DNA of 64,000 nucleotides, from positions 1,116,001 through 1,180,000 of the forward strand of contig NZ_PGEX01000001.1 in the NCBI RefSeq assembly GCF_002797675.1, in the 5' to 3' direction. Position 1 is the stretch's first letter, and the number at the start of each line of letters is the position of its first letter. Both the position numbers and the translations under genes were made by a program. Under the pieces are notes generated by a model. It searched no databases. It saw nothing but the letters and a program-made list of their open reading frames with translations, and was not told where the DNA came from. Positions 36,726 through 44,996 of the stretch are shown here, in pieces. Source of the DNA: Hallerella succinigenes (GTDB lineage Bacteria; Fibrobacterota; Fibrobacteria; Fibrobacterales; Fibrobacteraceae).

Positions 36726-37388
36726 ATGCTTCGATTTACACAAGACATTCTTTTAGCTCTCCGAGCCAGAGCAAATGAAGAAGAAGCCCACTCCATGTCC
36801 AAGAGCATGAGGGACTCCTTCGACTTCCTCGGCGTAAATGTCATTCGACGTCGTGAGGCTACCTACCCGATTTTCGACAAGTTCCCGCCGAAATCTGGCG
36901 ACGAACTGGCCGCAAGAGTTTCGGATATGTGGGTTCAGCCGTATCGCGAAGTGCAGTACGCTGCCTGCGATTATCTTTTCAAGCACAAATCCCTTCTCGG
37001 CGGACAGCATTTGAATTTTTTGAAAATGCTCATTAAAACGCGTCCGTGGAAGGATACGGTTGATACGATTTCTACAAGTGTACTCGGTGACCTTGCCTGG
37101 AGAATCCCACCGATTCGCCAAAAAGTGGCCACCTGGATTCGCGACCCGAACATTTGGGTTCGTCGTAGCGTAATCCTTTTCCAGTTGCAGTACCGCGACC
37201 ATACGGACTGGGATCTTCTCAAGTCTTGCTGCTTGCACTGCGCCAAAGATGACAACTATTACATTCGCACCGGTATCGGTCGTGCTCTTTCCGAATACGC
37301 CCGCATCAACCCAAATGAAGTTCGTCACTTTGTGATGGATACGGAACTCGCTCCGCAGACTTCTCAGGAAGTGCTCCGCAACATCTAA
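36726..37388 (+). CDS. DNA alkylation repair protein, AlkD-like HEAT-repeat family
   Basis: This 220-aa all-helical protein of the AlkD/AlkC family removes alkylated bases. It contains the HEAT-repeat pattern and the stretch TWIRDPNIWVRRSVILFQL, which holds the conserved Asp and Trp/Arg of the DNA-binding groove. FPPKSGDELAARVSDMW and FLKMLIKTRPWKDTVDTIS also fit the family. The ATG at 36726 is chosen because the conserved part begins shortly after it. It shares a bidirectional terminator with the pilin-like gene. Confidence 0.87.
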   Translation: MLRFTQDILLALRARANEEEAHSMSKSMRDSFDFLGVNVIRRREATYPIFDKFPPKSGDELAARVSDMWVQPYREVQYAACDYLFKHKSLLGGQHLNFLKMLIKTRPWKDTVDTISTSVLGDLAWRIPPIRQKVATWIRDPNIWVRRSVILFQLQYRDHTDWDLLKSCCLHCAKDDNYYIRTGIGRALSEYARINPNEVRHFVMDTELAPQTSQEVLRNI

Positions 37389-37410
37389 TTTCTCGTTTTC
37401 ATTTCCAAAA

Positions 37411-37440
37411 AAGACCGCGAATGAACGCGGTCTTTTTTTT
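37411..37440. terminator. Bidirectional terminator between alkD-like and pilin-like genes
   Basis: AAGACCGCG and CGCGGTCTT with a 6-base loop, followed by eight T on the plus strand and preceded by an A-run. It overlaps the stop codon of the minus-strand pilin-like gene. Confidence 0.9.
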
Positions 37441-39082
37441 ACCTAAATTTTCTGAACCACTCCTTTTGGTGTTGCTTGTACCAGCCTTTGTGCTTTCCAT
37501 TGTCGCACTTATTTTTTCCGTTTTTACCGCCTTTGCCTTGATTTTTCTTTCCATAGCATTTTTTTGCAGCTTCGCAAACTTCCGCCTGGATTTTCGCGTC
37601 GTACAAGGATTTAGCAAGGGCATACTTGAACGAATGGTATTTCTGAACCAGTTTTTTGTAGTCCGAAATCCACTTGTTCACCTTTTGCTTGTACTCCTGT
37701 TCCGTCATGCAGTTGGATTCTTCGGTGAGGTTGCCTTTTTTTTTGAAGGTACAGAAGTCGCCGCCCGGTCGACGTTCATTCGCCTGCAAAGACATTCTTT
37801 CTTTTAAGAGATTTCGCCAGCTTTCATTCCAGGTTTGATAGAATTCCTTCGCCTGATTGATTAGATCGTGTTTGAGATCGTTGTACGACTTTGCATTTTC
37901 GCATTTTTGAGCGTATTCCTCTTCGCTAGAAACGCTGAATTCATCTTCATCATCGGCGTTTTGTGTATGTTCGCTTTGGGAATTTGCGTTCTGGGAAGTT
38001 GGCGAATCGTTATCCGTAGCAGAAGCCGACCCGAAATCATCCAAGTCGCCTGCTATCGAGGCTACGATTTCGCCCGTTTCCATTGTGCAGATTTCATCTT
38101 CCGTAAAGCCGTTTCCGTACAAATCGCTATCCGACCAGCCGGCAACATTTTCCGCTGAAGTTTGAGCAGCGAGTTCCGTTACATAGCCTTCCACTTCCGA
38201 TTCGTATGCTTCAGCAGCAGATGCCAAAGTCGCATAATTTGCCTCCGACGATGTATTCGCCGAAGCCGCCGCGGAAGTATTTCCGGACGTTCCTGTGGAC
38301 GTATTGGTGGATACGGCAGCGCTCGTGTTAGCAGACGTATTTGTAGAAGAAGCTGTAGAGGCATTCGTAGAGGACTCCGTGGAGGTCACTGCCGACGTTG
38401 TCGGTGTCGTTGTAGATGTCGTTGTAGACGGCTCGATAACGCCCGCCATCGATTCCGCCACCGAAGAAGGGTCCGAAACCGTTGCCATCACGGTATTTTT
38501 CGTGGAGGTATTCGTTATCGTTTCGGGAGCCGCTGCAGTCGAAGTTTCCAATTCCGGAGTCGTAACAGTCGGAATGCCCGCATCAAAAATCACCCCGTTC
38601 TCCGCTCGATTGTAGGAATCACCCACCATCGCAAATTCTGGAGTCTTTGCGGCACAGTTCGCATTCGAAACCGATGCTGAATAGCTCATGGACGAGCCCG
38701 TGCTTCGTGCTACAGAAACGAACCAAAAAGTGCCAGCCGGACAATCTCCCAAGGCGACCTTATTTTTTGCCATCCAGCCAACCTTAGCGCTAGCCACTTC
38801 ATCGACGTCATAGTTCTGGGTGATTTCCCCCTGGCTGAATTCAAACACGGATCCAGTCGGAGCGGTATAGCCGATATCCGACCATTTGCTTACTGCCGCA
38901 TGTTCCTGCGCATAGGCTTCCTGCAAACGGACGTACTTTTTAGCAGCGGAAGCAACCGTTGCCGCTTTCGATTTGGAAAGTTGACTTGCAACCACGGGGA
39001 TTGCTATCACTGCCAAGATGCCGATGACAGCCACAACGGTCATAAGCTCGACCAACGTAAATCCCTTCTGATAGGCTTTCAT
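37439..39082 (-). CDS. Oversized type IV pilin-like protein with Ser/Thr/Ala-rich linker
   Basis: The N-terminus is a class III prepilin signal: short basic leader, cleavage-site Gly, then FTLVELMTVVAVIGILAVIAIP (Phe methylation, Glu5). It would be processed by PilD and either assembled in a type IV pilus or serve as a T2SS pseudopilin. Instead of ending at 150-200 aa, it continues to 547. A globular part reaches about residue 180. A linker of about 130 residues rich in Ser, Thr, Ala and Asn follows, with several NTS triplets. An acidic region and a basic, Cys-containing C-terminal module (KKCYGKKNQGKGGKNGKNK) complete it. Surface display or adhesion is inferred. No other pilus gene lies nearby. 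Confidence 0.8.
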   Translation of the reverse strand: MKAYQKGFTLVELMTVVAVIGILAVIAIPVVASQLSKSKAATVASAAKKYVRLQEAYAQEHAAVSKWSDIGYTAPTGSVFEFSQGEITQNYDVDEVASAKVGWMAKNKVALGDCPAGTFWFVSVARSTGSSMSYSASVSNANCAAKTPEFAMVGDSYNRAENGVIFDAGIPTVTTPELETSTAAAPETITNTSTKNTVMATVSDPSSVAESMAGVIEPSTTTSTTTPTTSAVTSTESSTNASTASSTNTSANTSAAVSTNTSTGTSGNTSAAASANTSSEANYATLASAAEAYESEVEGYVTELAAQTSAENVAGWSDSDLYGNGFTEDEICTMETGEIVASIAGDLDDFGSASATDNDSPTSQNANSQSEHTQNADDEDEFSVSSEEEYAQKCENAKSYNDLKHDLINQAKEFYQTWNESWRNLLKERMSLQANERRPGGDFCTFKKKGNLTEESNCMTEQEYKQKVNKWISDYKKLVQKYHSFKYALAKSLYDAKIQAEVCEAAKKCYGKKNQGKGGKNGKNKCDNGKHKGWYKQHQKEWFRKFR

Positions 39083-39552
39083 ACAATCACCCTCCGTTTA
39101 AAAGACTCTTTTACTTTAATTTATATTCGCCACAAGTTTGCCGTCTTATTTTTGCAATGGCGCAAACGCTCTTTTTTTCACAGGCTGTGAGCTAATCACA
39201 GCGAAACGGGAAAGAAAATCCCAGTCCAAAACGCAAAACCGCCAAATTCAAAACTTCTCTGGAACTTTTTTTATACAGCAATTTGGAATAATCTTTATCC
39301 GACCATAGTCAGGCTTTCGACCGTCGCACCGCCCTGGAATTTGGAAACCATTTCCTTTTGGCATTTGCGGAAAAGCCGCTTCCATACAAAAGCGTTTGCG
39401 CAGATGGGATAGCACCGATTCGATGTCAAACTTTTACTGGTTATCGTTTTTCTGATAACCGACACGATTCGAAACTGTTTAGAACCTAAACACTCCATTC
39501 CGACATTTGAAAAGCCAAACTTTGCAAACTCGTTTTCTAAATTTACGCCATC
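39083..39552. other. Intergenic region between pilin-like gene and metH
   Basis: No convincing gene is visible in 470 bp. It must hold divergent promoters. Two inverted repeats stand out: GCTGTGA-N5-TCACAGC at 39184-39202 and GGTTATC-N8-GATAACC at 39439-39460. I looked for a cobalamin riboswitch before metH and did not recognise its conserved core. Confidence 0.4.
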
Positions 39553-42500
39553 ATGACACTTCGCGAAGCTTTTGAACAAAAAATTCTGCTGCTAGACGGC
39601 GGCATGGGCTCGGTGATTCAAACCTACGGCATCCAGGGCGCCAACAACGACATGCTGTCGATTGAAAAGCCCGATGTGATTCTCGACATTCAACGACGCT
39701 ATGTGGCAGCAGGTGTTGACGTTCTGACCGCAAACACGTTCTCGAGTCAGCGCATTTCCCAGCGCGAATATCACCAAGAAAATCGTATTGCCGAAATGAA
39801 CCGCGCCGCGGTAAAAATTGCAAAGCAAGCGGCAAGCGACGCGAAGAATCGTCCGGTTTTTGTTTTAGGCGACGTCGGTCCGACAAGCAAAATGCTCTCG
39901 ATGAGCGAAGATGTGAACGACCCGGCGAGCCGCAGCATCACTTTCGACGAACTCGAAGCGGCTTACTACGAACAAATCGACGTTCTTGTGGACGCCGGCG
40001 TGGATGCGATTCTCATCGAAACGATTTTCGATACGCTGAATGCCAAGGCGGCTCTCAGCGCTTACCAGAAAGTCAAGGATAAAACGTCCCGACCGCTCGA
40101 AGTGATGCTTTCGATGACGGTGAGCGATGCTTCGGGAAGAACGCTTTCCGGTCAGACGGTCGAAGCTTTTGTGGTGAGCGTCATGCACGCCAATCCTTTG
40201 TCAATCGGTTTGAATTGCGGCTTAGGCGCAGACGGCATGCTGCCGTATTTGCGTCGCATGTCCTCGGTCGCACCATGTTACATTTCTTGCCACCCGAACG
40301 CGGGTCTTCCGAACCAGTTCGGCGGTTACGACGATACGCCGGAAGATATGGTGAAGATGATTCAGCCCTATCTTAAAGAAAAACTGGTGAACATGATCGG
40401 TGGCTGCTGCGGAACGACCCCGGAGCACATGGCCGCCTTCCGCAAGGCGATCGATTCCCTCGCTCCGGATTACGAACGTCGCAAGCCTGTTCACCGCTCT
40501 CCGATGCTCATGCTCAGCGGTCTTGAACCTCTCGCTGTCGCCCCGATTCAGAAGCACGACAAGTTGAGCTTCTTTGTCAAAGTCGGTGAACGTTGCAACG
40601 TTGCAGGCTCTAAAAAGTTCTTGCGCCTTGTGAACGAAAAGAATTACGACGAAGCGTTGGAAATCGCCCGTACACAAGTGGAAAAGGGAGCTCACGTTGT
40701 AGACGTGAACATGGACGACGGCCTTTTGGATGCCCAGAAGGAAATGACGCACTTTTTGAATTTGCTCGCAAGCGATCCGGCGGTGAGCTGTGCCCCGGTG
40801 ATGATCGACAGTTCCCGTTTTGAAGTGATCGAAGCGGGCCTGAAATGTGTACAGGGCAAGTGCATTGTGAATTCCATTTCGCTGAAGATGGGCGAAAAAG
40901 CGTTTCTCGATCATGCGCGGACCGTGCAGCGTTTGGGTGCAGCTGTCATCGTGATGCTCTTCGACGAAGAGGGACAGGCGACCAATTACGATCGCCGTGT
41001 GAAAATCGCAGCCCGCGCGTACAAGCTTTTGACGGAAAAGTTGAACTTTTGTCCGAACGATATCATTTTCGATCCAAACGTGCTGACCGTAGCGACGGGC
41101 ATGGAAGAACATTATGCCTACGCGGCGGACTTTATCCGTGCGACGCGTTGGATTATCGACAATTTGCCTGGAGTCCGCATTTCGGGCGGTCTTTCGAATT
41201 TGTCTTTCGCATTCCGCGGAAACAATTATTTGCGCGAAGCGATGCACTCCGTATTTTTGCATCACGCGATTCCGAACGGTATGGGAATGGCCATTATGAA
41301 TCCCGCCGCCGAAATCGAATACAAGACGATTCCGCTCGAACTTCGCATGGCGATTACAGAAGTCGTATTGAATACATTCCCCGAAGCTTCCGAAGAACTG
41401 ATCGCGATTGCCCAGCGCATGACCGAAGCGATGCTCAAGGCGAAGGAAACCGGCGAAAAGTACGATCCGAAGGCGATCTTCGCCACGTCCGTCGCAAGTT
41501 CTTCGAACGATTTCGCCGAAGTTGCAGAAGCAAAGCAAACAACTCCCGAAGAACGTTTGCAGGAAGCGCTTCTCAAGGGAACTTCCCATACGCTGAAAGA
41601 AGATTTGATGCAGCTGATTGAACGCGGAGACAGCCCGGTGGGAATCATTTCCGGGCCTTTGATGGACGGGATGAATGAAGTCGGACGTCTTTTCGGCGAA
41701 GGAAAAATGTTCTTGCCGCAGGTCGTGAAAACGGCCCGTACGATGAAAAAGGCTGTGGAAGTTTTGCAGCCCTACATTGAAGCGGGCAAGGATTCAAATT
41801 CAAGTTCCCGCGGCAAGATCGTGATTGCAACGGTCAAAGGCGACGTGCATGATATCGGAAAGAATATTGTTTCGGTGATCATGGCGTGTAACGGTTTTGA
41901 TATGGTGGACCTCGGCGTAATGGTTCCGGAAGATGTAATCGTGAAAGCAGCGATTGAACATAAAGCAGACATCGTAAGCCTCTCCGGTTTGATTACCCCG
42001 TCCCTTGAAGAAATGTGTCACGTCGCCACGGCCATGCAGGAAGCCGGTCTTCGCATTCCGATCATTGTCGGCGGAGCAACGACTTCCCCGACGCATACCG
42101 CCATGAAAATTGCCCCGTGCTACGATGGTCCCGTTTTCCATGTGCGCGACGCTGCAAGCAACCCGGGCCTTGCAGCCAAGCTTTTAAATCCCGAGACTGC
42201 GGAACAAACCATTCAAGAAAACCGCGAAGAACAGAAGCGCATTCGGGACAAGCAGAACGGCATTCAGGCGAGTACCGCAAATGCGATGGCAGCCGCAGAG
42301 AAAACTCCGGTCGAACGCCGTTACAGCCCAGACTGGAGCAAGTACCAACCGGCGCGTCCGCCATTTATGGGCGAAAGCAAGCTTCCGCCCATTCCGCTCC
42401 AAGACGTCATTTCTCTCATCAACTGGGAATATTTCTTCTACACTTGGAAGGTCAAGGCAGACTGCGAAGAAGCCCAAAAGCTTAAAGCCGACGCCGATGC

Positions 42501-43119
42501 GCTCATTCAAAGTTTGAATCGACCAGAATACGCCCTACGCGCCATTCAGGCGTTCTACGCTGCAGCAGGCACAGAAAATTCGATCAAGTTCAATACGGGC
42601 CGCACCGGCACCGAAGAAGACATTGTCGAAGTTTCGACCGCCCGCCAGCAAAAGCCGGAAGGCATCTGCCTTTCTCTCTGCGACTATGTGGCACCCGTAA
42701 ACGCAAAAACCGAAAGCGCCTTTAGTCAACCTACCGGCAATGACCTATACCGCGATATCGTCGGTGTTTTTGCAGTGACCGTGAGCGAAGCCTTTGTGAA
42801 GCGTTTGGAAAAGCTCAAAGCAGAACAGGGTGGCAGCGACTACGATGTTCTTTTAATGCAAACCGTAGCAGATCGCCTCGCTGAAGCGGGAGCGGAATAC
42901 TTGAGCAAGGAACTCGAAAAGGAAAACGATTGGAAGGGTATTCGCCCGGCAATCGGCTACCCCGTGCTCCCGAACATCAAGGAAATCTTCAACGTCGCAA
43001 AGCTCATCGATTTCGACAGTGTCGGAATATCCCTCACCGAGAACGGCGCTATGTACCCACAAGCGTCTGTCAGCGGACTCTACATCAGCCACCCGGAAGT
43101 CCATTACTTTAGCTGCTGA
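39553..43119 (+). CDS. metH: Cobalamin-dependent methionine synthase
   Basis: MetH transfers a methyl group from methyltetrahydrofolate to homocysteine through cobalamin. All four domains of the 1188-aa protein are present: homocysteine-binding with the zinc Cys pair GGCCGTTPEH (about residue 284); pterin-binding (VGERCNVAGS near 345); B12-binding with the DVHDIG base-off motif (about 763-768) and VGGATTSPTH; and the SAM-dependent activation domain (about 930-1188) with RPAIGYPVLPN. It is complete and self-reactivating, so it depends on vitamin B12. It stands alone on the plus strand and ends 125 bp before the convergent Rpn-like gene. Confidence 0.96.
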   Translation: MTLREAFEQKILLLDGGMGSVIQTYGIQGANNDMLSIEKPDVILDIQRRYVAAGVDVLTANTFSSQRISQREYHQENRIAEMNRAAVKIAKQAASDAKNRPVFVLGDVGPTSKMLSMSEDVNDPASRSITFDELEAAYYEQIDVLVDAGVDAILIETIFDTLNAKAALSAYQKVKDKTSRPLEVMLSMTVSDASGRTLSGQTVEAFVVSVMHANPLSIGLNCGLGADGMLPYLRRMSSVAPCYISCHPNAGLPNQFGGYDDTPEDMVKMIQPYLKEKLVNMIGGCCGTTPEHMAAFRKAIDSLAPDYERRKPVHRSPMLMLSGLEPLAVAPIQKHDKLSFFVKVGERCNVAGSKKFLRLVNEKNYDEALEIARTQVEKGAHVVDVNMDDGLLDAQKEMTHFLNLLASDPAVSCAPVMIDSSRFEVIEAGLKCVQGKCIVNSISLKMGEKAFLDHARTVQRLGAAVIVMLFDEEGQATNYDRRVKIAARAYKLLTEKLNFCPNDIIFDPNVLTVATGMEEHYAYAADFIRATRWIIDNLPGVRISGGLSNLSFAFRGNNYLREAMHSVFLHHAIPNGMGMAIMNPAAEIEYKTIPLELRMAITEVVLNTFPEASEELIAIAQRMTEAMLKAKETGEKYDPKAIFATSVASSSNDFAEVAEAKQTTPEERLQEALLKGTSHTLKEDLMQLIERGDSPVGIISGPLMDGMNEVGRLFGEGKMFLPQVVKTARTMKKAVEVLQPYIEAGKDSNSSSRGKIVIATVKGDVHDIGKNIVSVIMACNGFDMVDLGVMVPEDVIVKAAIEHKADIVSLSGLITPSLEEMCHVATAMQEAGLRIPIIVGGATTSPTHTAMKIAPCYDGPVFHVRDAASNPGLAAKLLNPETAEQTIQENREEQKRIRDKQNGIQASTANAMAAAEKTPVERRYSPDWSKYQPARPPFMGESKLPPIPLQDVISLINWEYFFYTWKVKADCEEAQKLKADADALIQSLNRPEYALRAIQAFYAAAGTENSIKFNTGRTGTEEDIVEVSTARQQKPEGICLSLCDYVAPVNAKTESAFSQPTGNDLYRDIVGVFAVTVSEAFVKRLEKLKAEQGGSDYDVLLMQTVADRLAEAGAEYLSKELEKENDWKGIRPAIGYPVLPNIKEIFNVAKLIDFDSVGISLTENGAMYPQASVSGLYISHPEVHYFSC

Positions 43120-43195
43120 TTGTGAAAACGTCAGTCTCGTGCGGAAGGGTTTACGTCCAACCGCACTTCATAGAATTTCTCTGTTGCAATAAAAA

Positions 43196-43219
43196 AGACC
43201 CTTTCCGGAGAAAGAGTCT
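43196..43219 (-). terminator. Terminator of the Rpn-like gene
   Basis: GACCCTTTC/GAAAGAGTC arms with one wobble position and a T-run on the minus strand, 25 bp after the stop codon. Confidence 0.65.
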
Positions 43220-43243
43220 AAAAACAGAAACACGCTTAAAAAG

Positions 43244-44356
43244 CTAAATGTTTTCCAATTCTTGTTGAGAAAGTTGGAAAATACTCGCTAGTTCATTCAA
43301 CGGAACTCCGCTCATTTTAAGACGCTTTGCAAGCTGCAACTTTTCTTTCTGCAAATTCAACTTCATTTCGTCCAATTGAGCCTGTTTTTCACAAATCAGA
43401 ACATTTTCATTGCGAAGGCGAGCGGCTTCCTTCTGCTGGCGGGAAATTTCCTCTTGAATGCGAACGGTCTCTTCTTGAAGGCGAGACTTTTCCTTTTGGA
43501 TGCGGGCCTCCTCCTCGCGAACGCGGGCGGATTCCTCGCGAACGCGGGCTTTTTCGGCGCGGAGTCTAGCGGCTTCCTCACGGATGCGGGCGTCTTCTTG
43601 TTCGCGGTAACTCTGTATCGCGTAAGCGTCCCACTTGGCTTTCTGTGCTGCGTCAATCATCTTCTGTTCCTCTTTACTGAATTTAGCTAATTCAGCGGTA
43701 CGGAACAAGAGCTCGAAAGAGGAGCCTGTATACTTCGAAGGCATCTTCCGCAATTCCTTGATATGGCATAGCGCGTAAAGGCACTTGTCCAGGTTCGTTT
43801 CCAGTTCCTCGAGCTTCTTTCTGAATTTCGGGAGTTCTACGAACACGAAGTTCAGCGTCCGTGAAATTCTTTTGCCATCCTTTTCGCGGAGCATCGCTTT
43901 CCGGAGATACTTGTCCTGTTCGTCAAATACGCTGAACTCCATGAACACCACCGTGATCACGGGATCCAGGCCGTATTTATAACCGCGTCCGCGATCCCCT
44001 TGCGAAACGACGGTCTGCGCCGCGTAATAGATCGCGCGGTTCACGATATTTTCCTGTTTCGCGATCTGGATCTCGATAATGAATTTCCGATTTTTGGAAT
44101 CCACGCAGTGCAGGTCAAAAATCGTCGTGCGGTTTTCGTTCGATCCGTCATTATGCTCCTTGTCGCGGGACTGTACGTCTTCAATCGGTTCGTCGATTTC
44201 GCCTTCGAGCAGCGCGTTCAAAAGTTCAATCAGGCACACCTTATTTTGCGTATCGGGATTGAACGCCTTTTTAAAGGTCAGATCCAGCAGCAGGTCCGCA
44301 TAAACACCCGAGCCCTTGTAATCCTCGTAATTGTCCGCTATCTTCGTTGTCTTCAT
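43244..44356 (-). CDS. Rpn/PDDEXK-type nuclease-transposase with long coiled-coil tail
   Basis: Residues 1-230 belong to the PD-(D/E)XK transposase-like/Rpn family: LLLDLTFKKAFNPDTQNKVCL at the start, the active-site Asp in IFDLHCVD, and EIQIAKQ for the ExQ motif. Rpn proteins nick or cut DNA and promote RecA-independent recombination; some act in phage defence. Residues about 245-350 are an unusually regular coiled coil of seven-residue steps (ARVREES, ARVREEE, ARIQKEK, SRLQEET), visible in the DNA as 21-bp repeats. The C-terminus (SGVPLNELASIFQLSQQEL) looks like a small helix-turn-helix. It borders the ileS-derived accessory region. Confidence 0.82.
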   Translation of the reverse strand: MKTTKIADNYEDYKGSGVYADLLLDLTFKKAFNPDTQNKVCLIELLNALLEGEIDEPIEDVQSRDKEHNDGSNENRTTIFDLHCVDSKNRKFIIEIQIAKQENIVNRAIYYAAQTVVSQGDRGRGYKYGLDPVITVVFMEFSVFDEQDKYLRKAMLREKDGKRISRTLNFVFVELPKFRKKLEELETNLDKCLYALCHIKELRKMPSKYTGSSFELLFRTAELAKFSKEEQKMIDAAQKAKWDAYAIQSYREQEDARIREEAARLRAEKARVREESARVREEEARIQKEKSRLQEETVRIQEEISRQQKEAARLRNENVLICEKQAQLDEMKLNLQKEKLQLAKRLKMSGVPLNELASIFQLSQQELENI

Positions 44357-44570
44357 TTTTCTTCTTCAACGGGAACGCCCCCGCAAAGCAGGCGAAGATT
44401 TCCTCACCTGTATTTAAAGACGCTCGGGACCGACATTTTTCTACCGGAAAGTGAAAAAAAAAACTTCAGCTTTAATTTCTTTAAAACCTGGCAGATATCC
44501 AGCCTGCCCATGCTCTAAATATTTTCGCCCTATTTATAACGTGATTGAATAATAGAAAGCACAGAAATTA

Positions 44571-44600
44571 AAAAGGCGCCCCACTTTCGGAGCGCCTTTT
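44571..44600 (-). terminator. Terminator downstream of ileS 3' remnant A
   Basis: AAAAGGCGC and GCGCCTTTT arms with a T-run on the minus strand. It lies about 58 bp past the stop codon of the ileS remnant, so it may be the original ileS terminator of this chromosome. Confidence 0.8.
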
Positions 44601-44612
44601 CAGTTTCAAGGT

Positions 44613-44643
44613 TTGCTTCAGGACTTCGTCCTTCGCAATGACA
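44613..44643. repeat. Dispersed REP-like palindrome
   Basis: On the minus strand this reads TGTCATTGCGA, then AGGAC-GAA-GTCCT, then GAAGCAA. It resembles the common bacterial intergenic repeat that starts TGTCATTGCGAGG and ends GAAGCAATC. It lies between remnant A and its terminator. Confidence 0.55.
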
Positions 44644-44657
44644 CATAATCGTATGTC

Positions 44658-44833
44658 TTAGGCTTTTACCGTTGTGAATGCAAAAGCTTCGCCATCAGCA
44701 TCATTAACTTCGAGGCCATCGGCAGCGGCAGCCCACTTGATAGCGACCGCTTGAGTTTCGCCTGCGATGTAAGCTTCGTTCTCCGCCACGGCCTGCTTGA
44801 AGACTTCGCTTGCAGAGGACAGCGTCACTTCTT
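44658..44833 (-). pseudogene. ileS 3'-end remnant A (56 codons)
   Basis: Read on the minus strand this encodes the last 56 or so residues of isoleucyl-tRNA synthetase, from EVTLSSASEVFKQAVAENEA through GETQAVAIKWAAAADGLE to TTVKA and a stop at 44658-44660. It closely resembles the end of remnant B (52256-52910) with scattered codon differences, and less so the end of the intact ileS. Its upstream edge is fused directly to the tail of a PIN toxin remnant. It has no start and cannot be functional. I read it as the oldest displaced ileS 3' end at this locus. Confidence 0.85.
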
Positions 44834-44936
44834 CAAATCCTTATCCCTAGAAACAATATATGCAGCATCGATTGTTTCTGCAAGAGTGAGCAAGTAAAGG
44901 TCTTTGGGATCACGAATTGGGGATTACTACTTTCAT
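44825..44936 (-). pseudogene. PIN-domain toxin, internally deleted
   Basis: An ATG at 44936 opens MKVVIPNS and then stops, a start typical of PIN toxins (MKVVID...). Starting at 44917 in a second frame, the end of a PIN domain follows: RDPKDLYLLTLAETIDAAYI, then VSRDKDLKK and a stop at 44825-44827. The roughly 90 central residues of a normal PIN toxin are missing between the two parts. PIN toxins are RNases of type II toxin-antitoxin systems; this one cannot be active. The ATG lies inside the antitoxin frame, as is usual in such operons. Confidence 0.75.
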
Positions 44937-44996
44937 TTTGCGTATCGGACAGCGTTGACTTCCGCCATCCAAACTTTCGGATAAGTTCACTAAACA

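Larger units (their letters stand above)
44357..44657. other. Gene-free stretch between Rpn-like gene and ileS remnant
   Basis: This stretch holds the promoter region of the Rpn-like gene, a minus-strand terminator (44571-44600) and a dispersed repeat (44613-44643). I see no gene in it. Confidence 0.5.

Noticed and set aside
39184-39202. CRP binding site
   Set aside because: The TGTGA and TCACA halves are spaced by 5, not 6, bases, and no CRP gene is known here.
39083-39552. Cobalamin riboswitch upstream of metH
   Set aside because: The conserved B12-box core was not found in the intergenic sequence.
39295-39579. 94-aa minus-strand ORF before metH
   Set aside because: It has no ribosome site or recognisable domain, overlaps the metH start and looks like chance coding.
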